Assembly (NCBI GenBank): GCA_002900995.3
Contig: CM035313.1
Coordinates: 2,852,001-2,916,000 of the forward strand
Direction of reading: 5' to 3'
DNA: 64,000 bases
Source: Ganoderma boninense
Lineage: Eukaryota > Basidiomycota > Agaricomycetes > Polyporales > Polyporaceae
A model generated the notes under the pieces. It did not search any database. It worked only from the letters and a program-made list of their open reading frames with translations, and was not told where the DNA came from. The stretch's first letter is position 1; each line of letters begins with the position of its first letter. Below, piece after piece: positions 1-12,309 of the stretch. A program made the position numbers and the translations under genes.

Positions 1-49
1 TCGAGAGGGAATCCACATATCCATCGCATACACGAACCAAAACACTCAC

Positions 50-604
50 CGCATATGACATCTTGAGTGCACTAGCATCTCCAACTCCGGCGCCTTCACC
101 TTTCAAAGCGATCGTCCTCAGGCCCCATGCACTTAGGCTGACAAAAGCATCGAGGGCGTCCGCATCTTCCGGCGCCGCAGAGGCGTAGAACGCAGGGTCG
201 TATCCATCCGTCGGAGGCCCGCCGATGATGCTCGCATCGACGAACCGGATGGGGCTCCCGTCGAAGATGCGTGCGATGCTCTTGACGGAGGCTGGGCTGA
301 CGGCATTGCAGTCCGCGAACGAGAGCTTGGGGTTCCCGCCGGACGCCTCGTACGCTTTCTTGAACTCCCCTGCGAAGGCGGCGGCGGAGCTAGGCGGGAT
401 GATGCTGAGGACCCAGTCTGCGCGGCGTGCGATGTCGCCCAGGGATGCGTCCTCCATCCCTGCCTTCTTCGCCCGCTCGACGGTGGAAGCGGAGCGGCCC
501 TCGAGCGTCGTGAGGACAGTGCAGCCGGCTTTGGTAAACCTGCTGGCGACGGCTGCCCCCATGGCACCTGGGGCGATGACTGCAATCGTTGGTGGAGATG
601 CCAT
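50..604 (-). CDS. 6-phosphogluconate dehydrogenase-like NAD-binding protein (5' part)
   Basis: This is the first visible exon of a beta-hydroxyacid-dehydrogenase-type oxidoreductase. The protein begins MASPPTIAVIAPGAMG and continues through a Rossmann fold: a helix with ASRFTKAGC, the strand WVLSIIPPSSAAAF, FADCNAVSP and DASIIGGPP, as in the NAD_binding_2 family. The nucleotide loop reads APGAMG, so the first Gly of the usual GxGxxG is Ala. The exon ends at a GTGAGT donor (minus strand, about position 49), and the catalytic and C-terminal part (probably DUF1932-like) lies beyond the left edge. The same frame stays open upstream to an ATG at 784, giving an Arg-rich 60-residue extension. That longer start would make the protein look mitochondrial. 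Family assignment is fairly sure; substrate unknown. Confidence 0.75.
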
Positions 605-784
605 CGTGAGGAGGGTGCGAGCCTGATTCAGAATCAGAGGTGGTGGTTGGGTTGCGAGAGTCGCTGGTGAGTGGGCTGATACAGTGATCGTGAGGAGGCC
701 GACGCTACGGAGGGTGGCTGTCGCAGTCTTGGTGCGCAGGAGGTGTGTCGCAGAGAGGGCTCTGAGGAAGGTGCGGGAAGCCAT

Positions 785-1703
785 CTTGGTAATGTTGCTG
801 CCTCAGCTGGCCATGGGCATCGTGAGACCCGTAGGGTTCAGACGTGTCGTACATCCTCCGCGCTAAGTCCATTGGCCAAGGTTTGAAAGCAGCAGGAGAA
901 GGGTGCAGAGGAGTGCAGCAGACGGTTGGTGGATCATAACGGAAAACATACGCATTCCCGCTTGAGTTGAGTCGTTGCCAGCCACAAGCCGTTCGGCGTC
1001 AGCTGAAGAAGGCTGCATAGGAGCTGACATAAGCCACCTGCTTGACCCTCCCATATTGTTACTCTCACTGGGGTCAAACCAAGGTCAGTTCTGGATCGCA
1101 CATACAGAAGACAACCTCGCACCGTCTTTGAATTCGGTTTTTTTTACCTGTTGGAACACGGATTTTGAGCAAGCGAGCGCTTGCTCGCCGGGAGTTCCCG
1201 ACTTACGATACGGAGCGGGATTGTACTTTATTACTGTTTTGTAGCTCATCCGTTTGCCTCTGTACTACGACGACTGTACAAGACAACCGGAATCTACTCG
1301 TCTTTGCTGCTCTGCTCGACCTCCGACAGATTTTCCAACATTACCCTTGAACGTGGGGTTATTATTCCGTTCGGCCTACAGCACGTTCAACGGTGGGTAA
1401 GTCCCTACTGAAATTCTCCGATAAAACATTGTCTCCCAGGGCAGACGATAGATGACCTTGTTGCGTGGAGGGAGGACCTGATTCTCCATGTTGCCGCATC
1501 AGCAACCCCGTCCAACCCCCTTTGTGCATGCATTTGCCCTCATTGGAATTGCACGTTGAGCGGGTGTTACACGACAGGGGGCGGGGTCTAATTGAGGACG
1601 TCTGCGAGTTTAATGATTGGGTCCAATCTCGGATGCGAATCGGGTGCCAATGTCGGGCAGCGCAGTGCTTGTAGCCGCTACCATTCCAGCGGCTGCGTGG
1701 ACA
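785..1703. other. Intergenic, no supportable gene
   Basis: Only short, overlapping open frames without recognisable domains or consistent splice signals. It separates the divergent dehydrogenase (minus) and sedolisin (plus) and should hold both promoters. Confidence 0.5.
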
Positions 1704-1712
1704 ATATATAAT
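1703..1712 (+). promoter_or_regulatory. TATA-like element of the sedolisin gene
   Basis: An AATATATAAT string lies about 45-50 bp upstream of the chosen ATG at 1755. Position and composition fit a TATA box with a short 5' leader; assignment is by inspection only. Confidence 0.35.
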
Positions 1713-1754
1713 CTAAGTTTCGTCTCTCTTGGACGTCCCCAACGCTCCGCTGCT

Positions 1755-4125
1755 ATGTTCTGGGCGTCTCAGGCTCTTATCCTCGGACTCGCGCATCTCG
1801 CAGCCTCCAAACCCTTTCCATCACAATCCAAGCGGTGGGATGACTTCGGGTTGAAGCACGCTTGGGATGAGGTTCCTCGTGGATGGGAGCTTCATGGGCC
1901 CGCTCCTCTGGACTACACTTTTGACTTGCGTGTTGCTCTGAAGCAGCATAGGTTTGACGACCTTGTTACCGCCCTCTACGAGGTCAGCGACCCGGCTCAC
2001 AAGCGGTGAGTTAGTACTTTGACCGTCCTGATGTCTCACAGTCTGATTCATGTCCACAGGTATGGTCGGCATCTCTCCAAAGAGGAAGTTGCGGCCCTCG
2101 TTGCCCCCCGTCCAGACTCGGTGGACCTTGTAGAATCCTGGCTTGCGGCTCACAACCTCGACTTGGCTTCCTCTGAGCGTTCGCACGCTGGCGATTGGAT
2201 CACTATCCGCGTGTCTGTCGCTGAGGCAGAGAAGATGCTGGGTGCGAGGTACAGCATTTTTCGGCACGGCAACAGCGACGACTACATCATCCGGACGATG
2301 AATTACAGCTTGCCGAATGCCCTCCACGAGCATGTCGCCCTCGTTTCGCCAACGACGTACTTTGGTACGACGAAGAGCATGAAGGCGACCAGCTTTGTGG
2401 ACGAGAACGGTCCTACCATTCAGACCGACCCAAACCTTGCCCGCCTCACTGGTCCCAATTCGCTTGCCGCCGTACCACCGAGCTGCGAGACAACGATCAC
2501 TCCGTCGTGCCTCTGGGCCCTCTACAATATTGGTAACTATACCCCACGTGCAACGAAAGAGAATCGGCTTGGAGTTGTGGGTTATTTGAAGGAGTACGCG
2601 AACCGTGCGGACCTACAGGTACGTAGCTTGCCTGAATGAATGGACGTGGGCACTGACCCCGCGATCTGGTAACTTCCAACAGCAATTCTTGCAGAGCTTC
2701 CGGCCCGATGCTGTCAATTCCTCATATACTACTGTTCTGGTCAACGATGGTGGCGATAACCAGTCCCAACCTGGTGTCGAGGTGCGTAGCCATGGTATGA
2801 GTCCCATGGAGTAGTTAGATACTGATCAGATCAACTCGCACAGGCCAACCTCGATATCCAGTACACCACGAGCATCTCTTACCCCACGCCCAACATTTAC
2901 TACAGCACAGGTGGCTCTCCGCCGTACATCGCTGATAGGTTTACTCCGACGAACACCAACGAGCCTTATCTTGACTGGCTGAGCTTTATTCTCAACGAGA
3001 AGGATCTTCCACAGACGGTGAGGCTCCTGTGAAAGAGCCTCCGTGGAATCGCACTTACGCTCGGTGTCAGATCACGACCAGCTACGGCGACGAGGAGCAG
3101 ACCGTTCCCCATGACTACGCTACCCATGTTTGCAGCCTCTTTGTACAGCTGGGCTCCCGTGGTACCACTCTGCTATTCGCGAGCGGCGATAGTGGGGTCG
3201 GCGGAGGCCAGTGTCTTACCAACGATGGCAAGAATAGGACAGCGTTCATGCCCGCCTTTCCTGGTATGTGTAGACACCCCGCAGCAAATTCTTTATGCTT
3301 ACCATGCCATCGCTGTCTTTTTGTAATCGTTGTAGCTTCTTGCCCTTTTGTCACTGCCGTCGGCGGCACCACCCAGATCAGTCCAGAAGTCGCTGTCAAC
3401 TTCTCTGGCGGAGGTTTCTCGAACTACTTCGCGCGGCCCAGGTTTGTGTTCCGTAGACTGTATAATGTCATGTTACAGACTAAATCCTCCATCCAGGTAC
3501 CAGAGCAAGCACGTTTCGGCATACCTGACTGGGCTTGGCGACACGTACTCGGGCCTATTCAAGTGCGTTGAATGAGCTCATGTCTTCTCTTCGTCGTCTA
3601 ACACCGTTTACTAGCTCCTCTGGCCGTGCGTACCCAGACGTCTCCGCACAAGCTCGCGGCTTCCAAGTTGTCGTGAGCGGGCGTGTCGTCCCTGTCGGCG
3701 GGACTAGCGCCAGTTCCCCTGTAAGTTCCTCATTTACTTCGGCTCTCGGTAACCGGATCCCTCACTAATCGCCGTTGTGCGACAGACGTTCGCCGGAGTC
3801 GTCTCCCTCCTCAACGACTACCTGATCTCGAAGGGGAAGCCGCCCTTGGGTTTCCTCAACCCGCTCCTGTACTCGAAAGCCGCCCCCGCCCTCAACGACA
3901 TCACCTCCGGATCAAACCCTGGTTGTGGCACTAGCGGCTTTTCGGCAGGCGAGGGCTGGGACCCGGTGAGTTCGCCGCTCGTGCGGTGTGATGTGCCCAC
4001 TGCCCGTGCCCCGCGTCTCAGCTCTTGGGAGTTGGAGCCGCTGCTGATGCCATCTCCCCTTCTCTCTGCAGGTCACCGGCCTGGGCACCCCGAATTTCAC
4101 CGCGCTGAAGGAACTACTCCGCTGA
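1755..4125 (+). CDS. Secreted sedolisin (S53) serine-carboxyl peptidase, tripeptidyl-peptidase type
   Basis: Ten exons splice cleanly with GT-AG introns of about 50-70 nt: 1755-2005, 2060-2618, 2683-2781, 2844-3017, 3071-3263, 3336-3441, 3497-3562, 3615-3720, 3786-3965, 4072-4125. They give 595 residues, a normal length for the family. The N-terminus ([18 protein letters not shown]) is a signal peptide. A pro-domain follows with the typical [11 protein letters not shown] and a conserved Tyr-Phe-Gly near the maturation site. The catalytic Glu and Asp sit in EANLDIQ (split over the exon 3/4 junction), the oxyanion Asp in SGDSGVGG, and the nucleophile Ser in GGTSASSP. The C-terminal [15 protein letters not shown] is the calcium-site region. 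Such enzymes cut tripeptides from peptide N-termini at acid pH outside the cell. The start at 1755 is chosen because it opens the signal peptide. Confidence 0.93.
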
Positions 4126-5086
4126 GGATCGTTGGGTCCGGAGATTCAGAGAACGCGACAGAGTAGTACTGCAACGCTGCAACGCTGCCAGTGGATGTTG
4201 GCAGTCGATGTTCCGTACTGTTAATGTATAGTTGATTTGATGGATGTTTAGTTGTTTGTTGTCTCTCTGGCGGGATACTACACGAGTTTTCAGCGTGAAT
4301 GCCTACCTGTATACCCTTTGTCTGCGTTGAGGCCGAGGGAACATTGAGGGATAAAAAATGTGGCACTGCCAGCGCTACAATGACTTCGGGCGCCAAAGGG
4401 GCCATTGACGTTGGAGATGCCGCAAGACAAACTTGACTTGACGCGGACGCTTGCCAGACGCTAACTTGATCTGTGATGCGAACCCTCTCATTTTTGTCGG
4501 GAGCCTATGAGCCCATTACAACACAAGTATGTGGAGTGCATGGCTCCTGCGGAGGTGAGAAATTTCCACACATTTTATGTGCCGTCATCCTCTAGCCACC
4601 TGATACAATCTGCTGTTTCAGCTAGCACCCACCGAGTAGACAGGAACACGCACAGCTTGCTGGACACTTGTAGTCGCGGACTACAGAGATGGCGTTCGAG
4701 GGTGGGTAGGCCCGCAGCGAGTTATTTTACAAGGCCAAGCCATTCTCACCGTCCTCAAGTTCGTTATTGGAGGCTGCGAAAGTGCTCGCGGGCATTGCGG
4801 AGAGCGTTAAGGTTCATTCGTCCGGGCGGACCTCCTATTCGCGCCGTGTGCTGCAATGCCACGGTATAATGCCGCCGCAGATCCGACGGGGCGGCAAGAT
4901 GCTAGGGGTCCTAAGTATATGCATACTTAGGACGAAGTGGCCCACGTCACTAATCCTCCCACCACCCACCGCTGGGTCCTTCAGGCTTGACCAGGTCGGC
5001 TCCTCGGTCTTGCTCGCGACGTTCGACTCATCCCCTTTCTCGTGGACAACGTACATCTGCCACACGAACACGAATTGCGACCCAAG
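4126..5086. other. Intergenic, no supportable gene
   Basis: Spacer between two genes on the plus strand. Short open frames on both strands (for example 4507-4869 plus and 4835-5203 minus) show no family signature and no splice logic. It should contain the sedolisin 3' end and the transporter promoter. Confidence 0.5.
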
Positions 5087-8000
5087 ATGGATCGGCGTGA
5101 AGGAAGCTCCAATGCCTCTATCGTTGAAGAAAAGAAAGGGATGGAGGAACTTGAAGGGACAGTAGAGGAGTATGAACTCGACACCCCGGACATGTGCGTT
5201 CAAGGTTTACTCCAGACGTGAAAAATGCTAACGCCTGTATTGTGGCAGCTCGAGACCCTTTCCTCCGGAGCCAGATGAGATGGTTGAGACTCACCAGCTT
5301 ACGCTGAGGTGCGACATTAAGCTGGCGTTCAATATCATACACGCGTAATAGCCCACATTCCCTCAGAGCGATTATCGTAGGGTGCGCTCTGGGCGCAGTT
5401 GGTATGGTATCCGTCTTTTATGTCCCTACGTTGCGCATATAACCGGTCTCTGCAGTGGGTGCATCCAACATCTACCTCGGTCTCAAGACGGGCTTCACTT
5501 TCGGGCCTCAGGTAAGGAGTCATGTCAGCGTCATCTTACGCCGTTTACTCAAACACTGTCCCCGTAGCTCTTCGGTGTATGTTATACAGATTTTTCGTTC
5601 AAACTCCCCACACTGAGGAAATGTTCAGGCAATATTTGGGTTCGCTATCATCAAGCCGCTTTCGAGAGCGCTGCCGGAGTCAGGCCTCCTCGGGAAGCTT
5701 TTTGGCGGTCCCTTTGGTCCCAAGGAGAATTGTACAGTCCAGAGCGCAGCGACAGGTACGCCGCACTCATCCCCGTGCTCGCTCGAGTCGTGCGACTTGG
5801 CGTTCTCATCTATACTTGCATTCTTCACACGCGAATCTAATTCCAACCACAACGATGTATAGCTGCCGGCGGCATCGGCATCCTGTTCGTCAGTGCTGTC
5901 CCAGCAATGTACCGGCTAAACCTGCTCTCCCCGCTCCCGAAGCAAGACATCGGCAAGTTGATTGCAGTGACGGTCTGCGCGGGATTCTTCGGAGTATTCT
6001 TCGTCATCCCGCTGCGCAAGTACTACATCGTGAAGCAGAAACTGACGTTCCCGACCCCTGCCGCGACGGCGGTCACGATCCGTGCGCTGCACAACAGCCG
6101 GACAGGCGCGATGGTAGCCAAGAAGAAGTCGCTGGCACTCTTGTACGCGTTTATCGCCTGCTTCCTGTTCAAGGTTCTCAGCGGATATGCTCCGGGAGTG
6201 GTCAGTTGTCTCGACGCGAAGACTTTTGAGGTGTCGTCCACTGACACCTCTGATCCCCTAGCTCTTTGATTGGCATATCGGCTGGACGCTGTACAGGATT
6301 GGGTTCACCAGCATCATCTCTATGGACAATTATGGCTGGTGGATAGAGTGTACGTATTCATTTCGGATGCAGGCGATATTCGCTCTCACATGGTTTGCTT
6401 TCCTCAGTCACGCCCGCCTTCTTCGGTGCCGGCATGCTCTCTGGTCTCAACGCTAGTTGGAGTTTCTGTAAGTCGCATATATGCGCTGCCCGACTCTGCT
6501 CTCCTGATGGGTTGTCTTCCATCCATTAGTTGGCGGCTCGATTCTTGCATGGGGAATTAGTACGTGTTTATTCTTGTGCTCTCCAGGAGAACGAAACTGA
6601 ATGTTGTGATAGTCGCGCCGTCTTTGATCAAGAACCATCTAGCCGTTGGCGTGTCGACCTCTGATCAATTCCCTCTCGTCACGTACAACGCACTTTCGTT
6701 CGCCAACCAGTCAGACTTCACACAGGCACCCTCTCCCCGCTACTGGCTATTATGTACGTGTCCTCCGTTCTCCAGCTCCGAGCGATGGCTTAGCGGCTCG
6801 TTGGTTACCGATGGTTAGGGCCCGGCATCCTCATGATGTTGTGCTACTCGTTCACCGACCTCGGAATGAACTCTGGCTTTATCATCACCGGTGAGCCCGT
6901 CATCATCGTTCTTACTACCATGATCAGAGCAACTGAGCCCTCTCCAGGCCTACGTAACGCAAACCTCAACCCCCGGTCCTGGTGGAAGAGCTTCAGCGAC
7001 GACGAGGACGACGAAGACGAAACGCCCAAGGAGGACCGCGTCCCGACGCTCTGGTGGACGACCGGCCTGCTGCTCAGCATCGTCCTGTGCTGCGCGATCC
7101 TCGCGACGCTCTTCAGCATGAACGTCGGCGAGGCGCTCCTCTCGCTCGTCCTCGGCTTCGCCTTCTCCTTCGTCGGCGTCCAGTCCGCCGGCACGACCGA
7201 CATCAACCCCGTCACCGCCGTCGCCAAGGCGTCCCAGCTCGTGTTTGGGGGCATCGGCAAGGGCGCGGGCCTCGCGCTCGCGCGCGCCGAGACCGTGAAC
7301 CTCACCGCCGGCATCGTCGCCGCGGGCTCCGCCGCGCAGTCGACGGACATGACGGGCGACCTGAAGACGGGCTACCTGTTGCGCGCGAAGCCGAAGAACC
7401 AGTTCGTCGCGCAGCTGTGCGGCGCCGTCGTGGCGGTCTTCTTGAACGTCGGGCTGTTCATCCTCTTCACGACCGCCAGCCCGTGCATCTTGTACGTCCC
7501 CCCCGTTATATCAACCTGCCGGCGGGCCTCTCACGCATTTTCTCAGGTCTCCAGAGACTGGCGTTGAGTGCCCCTACGGCGCGCCGAGCGTCAGCGCCTG
7601 GGTTGCTGTCGCGGAGGCTGTTTCGCTTCCGAGTCTGCGTACGTATCAATTTCCCCTGTGTCCTCGGCGCCGCGTGCATTTCAATTACTCATGGTTTGAC
7701 GAACTTGCACGGATACTTAGCGATCCCCAAGTCGGCGGGTTTCACGGCCATCGGTCTTGGCATCTTTACGGTCATCGCGGTCATCGTGAAGCACCTCTGG
7801 ATCCCCAAGCGCTACTGGGTGTTCATCCCGAACTGGAACGCCATCGGTCTCGTGAGTTCCTTTCATTTGATATGCCAGTTCACCTGTTTGACCTTCGCTC
7901 ATCATGGACGATGCGCAGGCCTTTGTCGCGCCGCAGATCCCCTTCTCGGTCGCGATGTGAGCCGTCCGATCCATTCCACCGCGCTGGGAGTCCCTGTCAT

Positions 8001-8351
8001 GGCTGATTTTCTGCATGCTATCCGTAGGGCGTTCGGGTCCGTCTTCAACTACATATGGAAGAAGAGGAACCCGCACAGCTTCGACATGTACATGTTCGCT
8101 GTCGCTGTAAGTCTAGCCGATCGCGCATATATGCGCCTCGATACGGTGCTCATCCTCTTCTAGGCGGGTATGCTTGCAGGCGAGGGTCTCGGTGGTGTGA
8201 TGCAAGCCCTCCTTGCCGTCGCGAAGGTCGATGGGGCTCGTAAGTTGCTTCTTGGTCTACATTCTGGCAGCGCTCATAGAGTCTTGATCACCATCACCAT
8301 CCAGACTTTGGCACTGCAATCGGGTGCCCTGGCTTCGAGTTTTGCGGATAA
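5087..8351 (+). CDS. OPT-family oligopeptide/metal-chelate transporter, YSL-like branch
   Basis: About 19 exons can be joined in frame from the ATG at 5087 (MDRREGSSNASIVEE) to the TAA at 8349-8351, giving roughly 700 residues with many hydrophobic segments. YSL-type OPT signatures appear in order: GASNIYLGLKTGFTFGPQ then LFG then AIFGFAIIKPLS; KLTFPTPAATAVTIRALHN; WPGILMM; an acidic cytoplasmic loop (DDEDDEDE); GTTDINPVTAVAKASQLVFGG; and QSTDMTGDLKTGYLL. The protein should be a plasma-membrane proton-coupled importer of peptides or metal-chelate compounds. The LFG exon is only 9 nt (5568-5576). The C-terminus (DFGTAIGCPGFEFCG-like, from the last exon after 8300) is short and Cys-containing. 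Exon joins are by eye; small boundaries may shift, but the family is clear. Confidence 0.9.
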
Positions 8352-8537
8352 ATGGCGTAGGTGGCTGGCGCGGTGTGCCTTCGAAGATGCTGCTGTTGCG
8401 CTAGACGCATACTGTCAAATTTTGTACAATGCGTCCAGATACTAATGTAAGCACGCTCAAGAAATCACACACTACCTAGTCGTACACTGCGCAAAACGGT
8501 CCCCCCCGCAATACCCAGGACTACACTCGCGGGACGG
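8352..8537. other. Short convergent 3' spacer
   Basis: 186 bp between the stop of the transporter (plus) and the stop of the phosphosulfolactate-synthase-like gene (minus). No gene seen; it should hold both 3' ends. Confidence 0.6.
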
Positions 8538-9935
8538 TCAGTTCTGTCCGGCGCGTTTGCCCTTGCCGGAGTGCTCTCCGGCCCCATCGAACGTGACGAC
8601 GCGCGCAAAGGTACTCCCGGTGCCCCAGATACCGCGGCGGAGGCACGCGAGCTGGACGATCTGCGAGTGGTCGATGAACAGGTTCGCGCGTGCCCCTTGG
8701 TTCTGGATGTGGTACGCGAAGACGTCCGGATCTGCCGCCTCGAACCTGGCATGCGGTCGAAAGATCAGTCATCACTTAGTATGTGCGCAACAGGGTAAGA
8801 GACACAAGACATACATGATCTTCTCGGTGGGGAGGGCGGACGTCACCGCGGATATCACGTCGGTGCGCCAGTTCCTCACGTTCTCGGTGATCCCCTCACT
8901 CTCGATCATGATCATCTGCGAACGCGGTGCCGCGCGGAAATCAGCGTAAGCATCGAGGGTTGCCAGCGGAGGGGGTGGTCACTGGTATGTAGTAGAAGGA
9001 GTACGAACGTATGCGCCCGCGTCGAGGAACATCTTCGCGCGGTCTATGAGCCATTTGGGGTCGCGCGTGCCCGCGGACTCGAGCTCTTCAACGGTCGCGT
9101 CTCCACCTGCACCCCACCTGTTTGTTTTTCCTCCGTGAGCTGTTAGTTCGCGCCGGCAGAAGCTCGAGGGCTCACTGGATGCCGACTTCAGGCTTGGGCT
9201 TGAGCCCGTGGGCAGCGGTGAACTCGATGAGGGACGCCCAGTCGTCCGTCGGGATCGACAGGAAGCCGGAGGAGATCTCCAAGACGTCGAACCTGCATCA
9301 ACATTCACATTCAACGGCGCCGGCGGTCGGGCCAGTGTCAGCACGTATGGGACGGAGAATAATTACTGTGAAGGCAATAAATGCGTACCCGAGGTTCTTG
9401 CACGCGGTGAGGTACTTGGAGATGACCGACTTGTTCCCCAAAGAAGCGGAGAGGACGCGTTCGATGTACCCCCCCGTGCTCACGTAGCACCCTAGACCGT
9501 AACCATACCGTGACGGCTCAGCGGATGCGGCAAGAACACAGTTCAACGGGCATCACGATCTTGGTCAGGCTCACCGTGTTTATGCGCCGTGTCGATGAGA
9601 GCGCGGAGCCTGTCCTCGGGCATGAGCGAGAACGACCCCCCAGCGAACTTGACCCCATCCACGTATTCGCCCCAGTCTCCGAGGAGCTCATCGAGGTACG
9701 TTTTCGTCACGGGAGCGTAGTAGGGGCCGCGAATCTCCGTCAGTCCCTTTTTGCGAGTTGTTTTCGGTTCGAGCGAGTTTGCGGGGAGGAAGGCGAAGGG
9801 GTGGTCCTTTTGGGCGTTGGCGAGGGTGGCGGTGCTATGGATGGTGCGGGTGCGGGGAGCGTAAAGAGCCCGAGGACGAAGTTGGCCCTTCAGAGCCTGC
9901 CCGATTCCGGGGACGTGCGATATCATGATTGCCAA
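8538..9935 (-). CDS. Phosphosulfolactate synthase (ComA)-like / HSA32-like protein
   Basis: Six minus-strand exons join in frame, starting at MAIMISHVPGIGQ (9935) and ending in GKGKRAGQN at the stop 8538-8540. The core reads TEIRGPYYAP, TYLDELLGDWGEYVDGVKFAGG, a glycine-rich VSTGGYIERVL, FDVLEISSGFLSIP, LKPKPEVGIQWGAGG, ADPDVFAYHIQNQGARANLFIDHSQIVQLACLRRGIWGTG. This is the (beta/alpha)8-barrel of the ComA family, which in archaea and bacteria makes (2R)-phospho-3-sulfolactate from PEP and sulfite and in plants is the heat-stress protein HSA32. The first 50 residues are basic and hydroxyl-rich (APRTRTIHSTA), like a mitochondrial presequence. The true fungal reaction is unknown. The gene is convergent with the OPT transporter. 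Confidence 0.82.
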
Positions 9936-10455
9936 GCGTTGGAAGGCGGTAGGTCGAGTAAATGGGGAAGCAAGGGCAATGTACTTCGAGTCCTGCTCAG
10001 AGGGTTAATAACCTCGCGGCCTGAAATGCTGACGGGTAGCGTGACGTCATGAGCCAGAACACTCACCACCTGTAGATCTCCGGCACAGATGAGTCGGTCC
10101 ACAAAGCTTCGCGGGTTTTTCGCTGTTGTTCGTCATTCTCGGGCGGGCTGGTCGCTGGTGCCTGTCGAGATGTGTTCATCCCGTGGAAGTCGACGCGTTG
10201 ATCATTGTGGCGGCGAGTCGGTATATTTATCGCGTCGCGTAACGTCACGCGCCAGATACGCCACAAGTGCATTTGGAGGCAGGATCGACTTGTGCGGTAG
10301 GGTGGTTATAATTTATTGCCCCCATTGGTCATTAGTCCAACACTCGTTTATAGTACATATCCAATAATGTCACATAATCCACCTTCCGAGGCCCTACCAG
10401 CGTCCCAAAGCAAACGCGGTCGACGGTGCATCCGAGTCCAAGTCCTGGAGTCGCG
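9936..10455. other. Intergenic, no supportable gene
   Basis: About 520 bp between two minus-strand genes. It should contain the upstream region of the ComA-like gene and the 3' end of the fucosyltransferase-like gene. No coding structure seen. Confidence 0.5.
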
Positions 10456-12309
10456 CTACCAGAACCGTATGCTGTCCGTCGAGAAGTTGTTCGCGAGGCG
10501 CATGATCACCGCATGCGACGTGAGCGTCGAGAACTGCAAACACACGACCAGTCAGCGCCAGTCGCTCGGCCCGAGGGCTCAAAACAAGAGAACACGACTC
10601 TGTCCGGGGGGAAACGTAAGCACTCACCCCATTGCCAATGAGCACCTGCGCGCGCTGCGCAACGAGCACGTCCACCGCCTGCGCGACGAACTTCTGCTCC
10701 CAGCCGAGCACCAGGTCCCTGCTGCTCGAGATCGCGTCCCACTCCCCGGGCGCGGCGTCCCACAGCGCGCGCTTCAGGTTCGCGATGTACGGCGCCTTCC
10801 CGTTCGTCATGATGTGCAGCCGCCGGATGCCCCTGCCCGCCTCCGTCGCGCGCACCGCGCGCACCTTCGCGACGATCTCGGGGATGGACGGGTAGCAGCG
10901 CGCGCGGTAGTACGCGCGCTGCGGCGCCGTCGCGTGCCAGTTCCCCGCGACCTTCCCGTTCGGCATCACGGGCCCCGGCACGCCGGGCGGCAGGAACGCG
11001 TCGGGCAGCGACGGGAAGTTGTTCGCGGACACGAACGGGTCCCCGATCGACGCGAGCAGGCTGCAGTGCGACGCGTAGTCGCCCTTGCGGACGTGGATCG
11101 CCATGAGCCCCGGGATCGGGGGGTAGCGCGCGGCGTTGGAGGAGGAGGACGCGTTGTAGGGGAGCGCGGAGAGGTAGGGGGTGTCGGCGAGCGCGGAGGC
11201 GGGGAGGAAGAGGTCGCGGTTCGTGTCGAAGGCGAGCTCGATCAGCGAGGACCAGGCGAAGCGCGTGAGCAAGGGAGAGGAAATGAGGTCGCTCCATATG
11301 GAGGCGAGGTTGCCTGGCACGCCAAATGTCCTGTCCGCGTGCAACTCGTTAGTGGACTCCGCGCGAGACCGGATTTGAATGGGGCGGGGGAAAAGCGGAC
11401 GCACTCTTGATGGGTGAAGACAGCGCCGTTGTCTTTCCGCGTCTGTATGCACGGGTCGCTTACGCTGCCGGCAGCCTTCGACCACGCGTCTATGATGAGC
11501 TCCGTGTCGCTGGCGTATGGGAGGTTTTGGTGGACCTCCCATCGGTGGAGCTCGGTCTTCGAAGGACAGATGTGGTCAAAGTAGGTCTTCGTCACTGCTG
11601 GAGGGACGTGCTCGTACTGTGGGCCCCACGATTCACCAACCATAGGACCTAGAGGGTATCAGCAAAAATGACGATGAAGAGTGGAGAATGATTAAGTGTA
11701 CCTCGGATGAGCGCAGTGAGTGGGATCTGGGAGGGAATCATATGGCCGAACGAATGGGTATATTGTGAGCCGTCGTCACGCCATGTGTAGTTGGCAAACA
11801 CTAATCTGCATGATATTGGGGAAAGGTCGAGGACATCGTAGGTGACGGACTCACGTTCGCCCTAGTCTGTATGCTAAATACGCATTAAAGAGATGTTCTT
11901 CGAAAGCATTACCCCATCCCACGTCTACCACAATCGTCCACAAATTAGCAGCAGATATTGATCAGAGATATAGGCGCGGATGCGTACCTATGAGAAACCC
12001 CGAAACAAAGAAATACTTTTCACTTTCTGCAGGCTGCGTTCTACTCCAGTCCTGTTGCGGTAATCGTAGCTCGCGCTCGTGGTACTGCGCATATAATGGC
12101 GGGAGGTCATGAACGGAAGGTATGGGGGGCGCCTGCCAGAGGGGGAAGGCCTCGAAGTCGACAAAAGTGCGGATGGCAACGCAAGCACAGGCAAGGAGAA
12201 CGAAGGCGGCGCCCAGCAAGCATATTCGTGTGCGGGAGAAGGTGGGCGTCCGGACGCCGAGGAGGGTGTAGCGATAGCCCGAGCTACGAGAGGTGAATCC
12301 GGGAAGCAT
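10456..12309 (-). CDS. Fucosyltransferase-like type II membrane protein, copy A
   Basis: Six minus-strand exons with the same layout as copies C (15.6 kb) and D (26.4 kb). Exon 1 (11988-12309) starts MLPGFTSRSSGYRYTLLG and carries one membrane anchor (ICLLGAAFVLLACACVAI). A stem follows with PPLYAQYHERELRLPQQDW. Exon 2 encodes DVGWGNAFEEHLFNAYLAYR, exon 3 VFANYTW, exon 4 PMVGESWGPQYEHVPPAVTKTYFDHICPS, exon 5 the FGVPGNLASIW block, AIHVRKGDY and GIRRLHIMTNG, and exon 6 FSTLTS plus VIMRLANNFSTDSIRFW. HVRKGDY matches the HxRxGDY motif I that binds GDP-fucose in alpha-1,2/1,6- and protein-O-fucosyltransferases. I infer a Golgi or ER glycosyltransferase; donor and acceptor are not proven. GC is very high in exon 5. 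Confidence 0.75.

Noticed and set aside
6982..8163. Long 393-codon plus-strand frame rich in Arg
   Set aside because: It is a shifted frame over GC-rich OPT exons; the true frame carries the YSL motifs and respects splice sites.
10316..11410. 364-codon plus-strand frame opposite fucosyltransferase-like copy A
   Set aside because: Antisense shadow caused by high GC3 in exon 5; low-complexity Arg/Val composition and no domain.
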